A stretch of 41,938 nucleotides of DNA from Actinomycetes bacterium. Lineage in GTDB: Bacteria > Actinomycetota > Acidimicrobiia > Acidimicrobiales > Bog-793. Location: contig JAJZZB010000013.1 in the NCBI GenBank assembly GCA_021797795.1, positions 1 through 41,938 on the forward strand. The letters are read 5' to 3'. Position numbers and translations under genes: made by a program. Shown in pieces: positions 25,823-32,900 of this stretch. Under the pieces are notes generated by a model, which saw only the letters and a list, made by a program, of their open reading frames with translations, had not been told where the DNA came from and did not search any database. Within the stretch, counting starts at the first letter, position 1; every line of letters begins with the position of its first letter.

Positions 25823-27495
25823 CGCGCACCTCCGTCCTTGGGCGGGGTTGCACGCGACGGCCCGCAGTTCCTTCCGCCCTCGGGCCGTTGGCCGCCGGTC
25901 CTCGCCACCTCCGCGGGGTGCGGTGCCGTTCCCACGCCCCTCCATGGCGTGAGCGTCTCGGAGAGGTCGTCGAGAGCCAGCTCGCCGCTGGCGACCGCGG
26001 TGAGGAGGGAGGTGATGCCGTCGACGGCGGCATCGGTCGGAACATCGCCCCTCGTCCACCGGGCGAGGCGTGCCGCCCCGGCGTCTCCCCCCAGCGCGAC
26101 GTCGAACCCGTCGTAGTAGTCCTCCCCGTCCTTGCCCATGGTGGCGCGGATCCCTATGTGGGCGGTCGGGATCTGCGCACAGGACGCCTTGCAACCTGAC
26201 ATGTGGATCCGCAGGCCGTCCAGGCGGTCCCACCCCTCTCGGGGCACTTCGGCGCGCAGGTGGTCGATGAGCGCTTGACCGTGAGGCTTCATGGCTTGGA
26301 TGGCGAACTTGCAGAACGGCGCGCTCGTGCACGCAACCACGCCCCGCTCGAAGGGGTCGGGCACAGGCTTCAGGCGCTCGAGCAACGGCTCGGCGAGCAG
26401 TGCGTCGACATCGGCGACCCCCGTCAGGATCACGTTCTGGCGCTGGGTGAGGCGCACCCGTCCGTCGCCGTGGAGCCGGGCACAGCGCGCGAGCTCGAAG
26501 AGCTCGTCGGCCGAGAGCCGACCCAGGGGAACGCAGAGCCCCACGTAGCTCGTGCCCTGTCGGTCTGGATGCACCCCGACGTGGTCTTCAGCGCGCCAGG
26601 TAGTGAGGTCCTCGCCCGCTGTCGGGGCGGCGAAGCCCAGGCGGGCACGCACCTCGGTGGCGACGCGATCGGGGCCGAGCTGGTGGACGAGGGCGCGGAA
26701 CCGGTTGAGGCCCGGGTTCTCGTAGTCGCCGTGCTCGGCGTACATCTGGAGCGCGGCGCGCACCACGGAAGGTGCCTGGTCGCGCTCGCAGAACAGGTCA
26801 AGCGCGGTCGCGAGCCGCGGATAGTCCGAGAGCCCGCCGCCGGCGTGGACGTTGAAACCGAGCGTGCCGCCTCTGCGCGCGGGAGTGAAGGCGACGCAGT
26901 GGATCCTGGCGACAGCGCAGTCCGTCGGGCAGGCGGTGAGCACGACCTTGAACTTGCGGGGGAGGAACGCGGTCAACCGGGGCTCGTCGCGGGCGATGGC
27001 ACCGATGGCGTCGACGATCGGTCCGACCTCGAAGGCCGCGTGCGGGTCCACGCCATCAACGGGGCAGGCCGTGACGTTGCGCATCGAGTTGCCGCACGCT
27101 TGCAGGGACCCGAGGCCCACCTCCCCGTAGCGCCGCCAGATCTCGGGGAGGTGCTCGAAGCGGATCCAATGGATCTGGAGGTCCTGGCGCGTCGTCACCT
27201 CGCCGAAGCGGTCCGGTTCACCCTGTGACCCCTCGGCGTGTACGGAGAAGTCGCGGACCACGCCGGCGAGCACGTCGACCTGAGCGGCCGTGAGCCGTCC
27301 GCCGGGGATCCGGGTGCGCAGCATGAAGGTGCCCTCGAAGCGGTCGTCGTAGACGCCGACCAAGCGGAGGCGAGCGTTGCCGACGCTGCCGCGGTCAGAG
27401 GGGTGCAGGTCCTCCCAGTGCCGTGGGCCGGCGGCCACGATCGCTGCCAGAATCTCCTCTGGGACCTGCTCGGCATGGAAGAGGGGTTCACGCAT
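25819..27495 (-). CDS. Siroheme/4Fe-4S nitrite or sulfite reductase (NirA/SiR type)
   Basis: 558 aa from MREPLFHAEQ; GEVTTRQDLQIHWI, GNSMRNVTACPVDGVDP, siroheme-cluster motifs CTSAPFC and HMSGCKASCAQIPTAHIGI; two pseudo-symmetric halves. Stop overlaps the FrhB-like ATG (ATGA). Confidence 0.88.
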   Translation of the reverse strand: MREPLFHAEQVPEEILAAIVAAGPRHWEDLHPSDRGSVGNARLRLVGVYDDRFEGTFMLRTRIPGGRLTAAQVDVLAGVVRDFSVHAEGSQGEPDRFGEVTTRQDLQIHWIRFEHLPEIWRRYGEVGLGSLQACGNSMRNVTACPVDGVDPHAAFEVGPIVDAIGAIARDEPRLTAFLPRKFKVVLTACPTDCAVARIHCVAFTPARRGGTLGFNVHAGGGLSDYPRLATALDLFCERDQAPSVVRAALQMYAEHGDYENPGLNRFRALVHQLGPDRVATEVRARLGFAAPTAGEDLTTWRAEDHVGVHPDRQGTSYVGLCVPLGRLSADELFELARCARLHGDGRVRLTQRQNVILTGVADVDALLAEPLLERLKPVPDPFERGVVACTSAPFCKFAIQAMKPHGQALIDHLRAEVPREGWDRLDGLRIHMSGCKASCAQIPTAHIGIRATMGKDGEDYYDGFDVALGGDAGAARLARWTRGDVPTDAAVDGITSLLTAVASGELALDDLSETLTPWRGVGTAPHPAEVARTGGQRPEGGRNCGPSRATPPKDGGAR

Positions 27496-27651
27496 CGCCA
27501 CTCCCCATCTCGAGGCGGCGGGCCTCATCAATGGCACCCGCGCTCGGTCGTCTCGCTCCCCGCCCGGCACCGGCACGGGGGTCGTCCCCGGGGGTGCTAG
27601 CGGGCGTCGTCGGTGCGTGGCCGATGCGGGCGGTCCCCGTGACCAAACAGC

Positions 27652-27667
27652 GGCGGGCGCGCCCGCC
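27652..27667. repeat. Perfect GC palindrome followed by CTTTT
   Basis: GGCGGGCGCGCCCGCC then CTTTTGTG; in the 5' region of the reductase gene. Confidence 0.4.
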
Positions 27668-27811
27668 CTTTTGTGTCGGGACGGTCCTCGGCATGGTCGT
27701 CGGTTCCCCCGGCAAGGAGATCACGTCTGCGGGGCGGGGCATTCGGCCCTGTCTGTGTCCAGAACTCGCCGTCACGTCGGCCGTCGCCCCGCGCGAGGCG
27801 GACGGCGCTCG

Positions 27812-27825
27812 GTGACCGGTGTCAC
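27812..27825. promoter_or_regulatory. Candidate CRP/FNR-family site
   Basis: GTGA-CCGGTG-TCAC, the GTGA-N6-TCAC core of CRP/FNR-type operators, upstream of the reductase. Confidence 0.35.
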
Positions 27826-27970
27826 GGCCCGTGTCGGCTCGTCGCCGCACGTCAGGTTCATCGTGGACGTGGCGCGAAAAGGGCTCTGTTCTGCGGGATG
27901 GACCCAGCGGGACCCGCGGCACCAATGGTCGACCGTCCAGTTTGTGCGTCCACGCCATGACGTCAATATA

Positions 27971-27985
27971 TGACTAAATTAGTCA
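27971..27985. promoter_or_regulatory. AT-rich perfect inverted repeat, candidate operator
   Basis: TGACTAA-A-TTAGTCA beside an AT-rich TATATT block in otherwise GC-rich DNA, at the probable promoter of the minus-strand reductase operon. Confidence 0.55.
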
Positions 27986-28628
27986 CCTTTTCAACTACGA
28001 AGCCGTTGGGGCTGCTGGGTCCTTCGGGCAGCCGTCGAGACCGCCGTCGGTGCCGGTGGCGAACGGGTTCACCTGACCAGCCCGGAGGCGGCGTCCCACG
28101 AGACGACCGGGGCGGCCGTCCTCTCGCGTCGGCCGTCGCGAGGCGAGCCATGCCAGCTCGCCCTCGAGAACGAGGCGCAGGGGACGACCATGCGCAGGCC
28201 GCAGCGACGGGTCGACCCGCACGGGGCGCTGGCCGCCCCCGGACCCGGGTGCGTCACCGTCAGGTCGAGCCCGTAGCGCGCCGGTGCCTCGTCGGCGAAG
28301 TCGGGCCTCTCCTCGAGGTGCGCCCCGCTGTCGTCGAGACCGCCGCTCCGAGGCCGGCGGACCGTCGGGTCGATCACCGCGACGTCGTGGAACGGCGCGG
28401 CGAGTACCAGGTCCGTCCCGAGCCGCTCGATGGCCCGCTCGGTCCGGGCGCCCGAGTGCGCAGGAGGGTACCGGTCGTGGCCTGCTCGTGGCGAGCCTTG
28501 CTCGTCAGTGTGGCCGTCGCCTCGGTCACCGGGGCTCTTCGAGGAACGGAGCGGATCGTCTTGCGGGGCGGGCGTCCGCACCGGCTCGAACGACCCGTCT
28601 TGTGGCGGCGCCGTCCCGCCGCTATACA

Positions 28629-28643
28629 TGACTTGCCAGGTCA
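28629..28643. promoter_or_regulatory. Second TGAC-N7-GTCA element
   Basis: TGACTTGCCAGGTCA, about 95 bp upstream of the small ORF and siroheme synthase; same TGAC-N7-GTCA layout as 27971..27985. Confidence 0.4.
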
Positions 28644-28737
28644 GGTTTAGGATCCGGCTCGCATACCGACGAGTGCGATCGGCGGGCGACCACGACGGTC
28701 GTGGCCCCGGTCAGCGACGACCCGACGGGACCACACG

Positions 28738-28914
28738 ATGATCATCGACACCATGACCGCGAAGACTCCCGCAGGCACCACGGACGTCCCTCGGTCGGGC
28801 GTCGGCCTCTACACCCCGGACACCGCGAGCCTCGTCCTCGAGGACGAGGGCACCAACGCCACAGTCGTCGCCGGCAGTCTCGGCGACCTCCGCTTGGCCG
28901 AGCCGGCGACCTGA
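28738..28914 (+). CDS. Possible 58-aa small protein upstream of siroheme synthase
   Basis: MIIDTMTAKTPAGTTDVPRSGVGLYTPDTASLVLEDEGTNATVVAGSLGDLRLAEPAT*; strong GC3 bias; stop 5 bp before the GTG of the next gene; not in the supplied ORF track. Confidence 0.45.
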   Translation: MIIDTMTAKTPAGTTDVPRSGVGLYTPDTASLVLEDEGTNATVVAGSLGDLRLAEPAT

Positions 28915-28919
28915 CGTTC

Positions 28920-29534
28920 GTGCCCAGCGACCACTATCCCGTCAGCCTGCTGCTGGCCGGCCAACCTTGCCTGGTGGTCGGGGGCGGGTCGGTGGCCGTC
29001 CGCAAGGCAGAGGGACTCGCCCGGAGCAGGGCTCGGGTGACGGTCGTCGCCTCCGACATCGACCCGGCGATCGAGCTGCTTCCCGTCGCCGTCGAGCGGC
29101 GCCCCTACCGGCGAGGGGAAGCGGGCCGCTACCGGCTCGTGATCACGGCCACCGGAGTCCCCGGGGTGGATGCCTCGGTGGCCGCCGACGCCGCAGCGGC
29201 AGGCGTCTGGGTGAACTGCGCCGACGACCCCGCCCATTGCACGTTCCTGCTGCCCGCCGTCCATCGCGACGGGCCGGTGACCGTGGCCGTGTCCACCGGC
29301 GGAGCCAGCCCCGCCCTCGCCACCTGGCTCCGGCGCCAGATCGTCGGAATACTCGGCGAAGGGCTGGGAGGGCTGGCCGAGGTGTTGGAGGAGGCCCGGC
29401 GGAGGGTCCAGGCGTCCGGCCGGCCCACCGAATCGCTCGACTGGCATGGCTTCCTCGACGGTCCGCTCACGAGGCTTGCCCTGGACGGCCGACTTGACGA
29501 GGCTCGCAAGCTCCTTGACGAGGCGGTCCGCTGA
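28920..29534 (+). CDS. Precorrin-2 dehydrogenase / sirohydrochlorin ferrochelatase-like (Met8/CysG N-terminal domain)
   Basis: VPSDHYPVSLLLAGQPCLVVGGGSVAVRKAEGLARSRARVTVVASDI, VNCADDPAHCTFLLPAVHRDGPVTVAVSTGGASPALATWLRRQI. Confidence 0.9.
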   Translation: MPSDHYPVSLLLAGQPCLVVGGGSVAVRKAEGLARSRARVTVVASDIDPAIELLPVAVERRPYRRGEAGRYRLVITATGVPGVDASVAADAAAAGVWVNCADDPAHCTFLLPAVHRDGPVTVAVSTGGASPALATWLRRQIVGILGEGLGGLAEVLEEARRRVQASGRPTESLDWHGFLDGPLTRLALDGRLDEARKLLDEAVR

Positions 29535-29987
29535 CCTCGGAGGACTGCAAGCCGAGCCGGGCACACTCAGACAACCATCGACGGCACCTGAGGGACCCGA
29601 TTGGAGGGTTGCGGGCGATGCGCCGCAGTTGTTCGCCTGCGGCGGCGGCCTTTGCGAGCAGGCATGCGGTCCGTGGCTGCGCGGCCTCGCCGTCGCGGAG
29701 GCGGCGCCTCGGCCACCCGACCCGGCAGGGCCGGCCGGGCTTCGTGACGAGTCCGATGCGGCGATGCGAAGCAGCTCCTCACCCAGGTGAAGGCGCTGTT
29801 GCGGGCCCTGATGCACACGGTCGGCGTAGAGGACGCGCATCGAAGCTGACCGGAACGGGCTCGTGCTGGACGATGGCGGCGGCGCTCGACGCTCCGTCGC
29901 CCACCGCGAGGGCTGCCCCGGGCGCCTTGTCACCCGATCTGCGGATGAGCCCGAACTCCACGCAACAAGCTCGGGGTACTCCGCCAC

Positions 29988-32900
29988 TCAGTGGTTGCCC
30001 GGATTCCCGAAGGTGGCCTGGTCGAGTGCCTTGATCGCCTCGAACAGGCTCTGACGCGAGCCGGAGGCGAGAGCCTGATCGGCGCCCTGCACAGCCGCCG
30101 CGTACTGGGACCAGTTGCCCGAGCCGTTGGCGAAGTCGAGAAGGCTCGTGAGCAGGTGAAGCCTCACGTCGGCAGCGAGGCGGCTCTGCTGGCTCTCGCG
30201 GTAGGAGTTCGGCGCAAGCAGGTGCTCGGCAGCTACCAGCGACGGGCTGGTGCCGGAGGCCGAGGCGAGGGCCTGGGCGAGGGGCGGGCTCAGGTAGCCA
30301 GCGATGCGGAGGTAACAGGTGAGCTGAGCGGCGGTCTGCTGGAGGTGGTGCTGGCGACCGGAGCTGGCGGGGAGGTCCGGATGGGTGGCGAGCCACTGGG
30401 CGAGGCGGAGCTGGCTGAGCCAGTAGCTCGATCCGAGCGGACGAGCCCCGAGCGGGGCGGTGACGACGACAGGGGTGGTGAGGACGGGCGCCGAGAGGGT
30501 GTCGGCGTCGGTGACCGAGGTCGTGACAAGATCCAGGCAGGCCGCCGGGAAGGTATGGGAGAAGCCGGTCGGCGAGGCGGAGTAGGGGTACCACCCCGTC
30601 GCAGGGTCGACCGGCCCGCTCGGTGTGGCGGCGGTCAGGGTCGTCGGGGAGGTCCCGTCGGCCCAGTCGGTCTGGAAGGTGAGCACCGCCTCCGGTGAGA
30701 TGTGCAGGGCCGTCGCCATCCAGGTGACCGGCGTGCCGACATGGGTGAAGACGGTGCCAGCCGTGCCGATCTGGCCGCCGCCCACGCTCTCGACGACGCT
30801 CGCCCCGGCGGTCGGGGCGAGGGTGGTCCCTTTCGGGGCGACGTCGTTGACCGTCACCGAGGTGCTGTGGGACACCGATGTCCCGTCGGTCTCGGCGATT
30901 GACACGTCGATCGGCTCGGTCACAGAGGGTCTTCCGGAGGGATCGAGGACCTCGTAGGTGTGGGTCGCCGAGAAGTGGCCGCCGGGCCCGACGACGACGG
31001 TGCTCGGCGGCGTGGCGTCACCCCAGGTGATCGTCGCCGTCTCGGTCTCCCCCGGCTCGGTGGCGGCGAGTGTGCCCTGCACGGTGACCGGGGTCATCAG
31101 GTTGGCGGTCGACGGCGAGACCTTGAGGGAGGCAATGGAGAGAGGCGTGTCGAGCACGGTCACCTGGCCGGTGGCCGGGGTGACGCCGCTGACCGAGGCG
31201 GTGACCGTGTAAGGGCTGGCGGTGCTCCCGGCGGTCTCGTCGGCGTAGGTGTGGCTGGCCTGGTACTGGCCGTTCGAGACCGTCACTGTCGAGGTTGTGC
31301 CGTCACCCCAGGCGATTTGGACGGTGGTCGCCGGGCTGTTCTCGACAGAGCCCGATGCCGTCACGCCGCCCCCCTCGTCGACCCAGGTGCGATCGAGCGA
31401 GAGGGAGATCGACGGCGCGGGCGTGGGCGGGGTCGTGCAGGTGCCCGTGTTGGTTCCGCTGTAGAGGCCGTCCAGGGTGCCCTGGCTCAGGCTGTGGTCG
31501 GTGGTGCTGGTGAGCGTCGAGTCGAGGGAGGTCGGCGAGGGGCCGGTGAAGCTGACGTCGTGGCCGAGCGAGCTCACCTGGATGCTCGTCGGGGACTGAG
31601 TCCCCTTGACGTAGCTCACTGTCGTCATGGCGCAGGTGATGGAGGTGGGCGCGGCCGGGTCGACGGCGTGAATCCGCCGGACCAGCTGGCCCGGGCGGGC
31701 ACCGGGCGGCACGGAGAGCCCGGCGGTGTCGAGTTGGGCCTTGACCGACGGATCGGCAAAGAGGTGGCGCGCCGAGGCGACCACGTCGGAGAAGGGCTGC
31801 GTGCAGAGCGGGGTGCCCTCGATGGCCGGGTCGGAGGAGCACAGCCCCTTGATGGTGAAGCTCGGCACGATCGTGACGCAGCCGAGGAGTCCACAGGGCC
31901 TCCAGCCGGGGAAGTCGTAGCCGTCGAGGGCGTACTGGAAGATGGCGGTGGTCGGGATGTCGAGCCAGCCGAAGCCCGACTTGTTGAGGCCAGCGTTGAC
32001 GCTGTTGACCCTCGAGGCGACCTGCTGGTAGAAGGAGAAGACCTTCTGCCAGGCCGGAGGTCCACCGCTGCCGAGGAATTGGAAGCCGGACTGGATGTCG
32101 CTCACCATCTGGTCGGCGCTGCCGGCGACGTAGGTCTGGTACCAGGCCGAAGTCGCCGTCGTGGCGGTGTGGACGGCCCCGGTGATGTGGGCGCCGGCCG
32201 TCTGGAACGCGGCCGAGGCCGTGTTGAACCAGTCGGTGAGGTTGAAGCCGGGATTGCTCAGGTCGAGGGACCCGGTGGCGTTCACACTGCCACTCAGGCC
32301 GCCCACGTCGATGGACCCGGAGAGGTGGAGCTTCTGGGTGCCGACGTCCAAGGTGAGGGTGCCAGATCCCCAGACGGACGCCTGGGTGGGATCGGTGTTG
32401 TAGGTGGCCGGATCGAGGAGCTGCCCGCCGCCCGAGATGTCGACCTGGACCGTGGTGGCGTTGATGGTGAAGCTCAGGTTGGTCGGCTGGAAGCTGAGCG
32501 GGCCGGCGGACCAGCCCGAAAGATGACCCTCCCCGGTGATCCCACTCGAGCTGATCGAGAGGAAGACGCTGGCGAGACAGGAGCTCGAGTCGCTCGAGCA
32601 GACCGAGCTGCGTGAGGGAGGGCTGCAGTCCGAGATCTGGCCGGTCGGGGCCGTGCCAGCGACGGCGGTGGCGCCCGAATTGGTGAGGACGAGGTCACCC
32701 GAGAGGTAGAGACCCTGGGAGAGGCAGAGCTGGGCATTGCTCACCGAGGAGTAGGAGAAGTAGAGGTTCCGGAGGGCAAGCGGGGGAAGGGAGCTCGTCG
32801 AGACGTCCTTGCCGCTCACCTCGTTGTAGAGGTCGACTAGGTCGGCCATGGTGATTCCGCGGTGGCTGCCGATCGCGAACCCGAGGAGGTTCACGTACGG

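Noticed and set aside
24494-26116. 540-aa plus-strand ORF opposite the FrhB-like gene
   Set aside because: Shadow ORF; the minus strand holds clear ferredoxin and FrhB motifs.
28069-28629. 186-aa minus-strand ORF between the reductase and siroheme synthase
   Set aside because: Partly protein-like text (RAIERLGTDLVLAAPFHDVAVIDPTVRR) but no family I can name and strong overlap with equally long ORFs in other frames; left unannotated.
30960-32615. 551-aa plus-strand ORF opposite the PKD protein
   Set aside because: Antisense artefact; no domain-like text.
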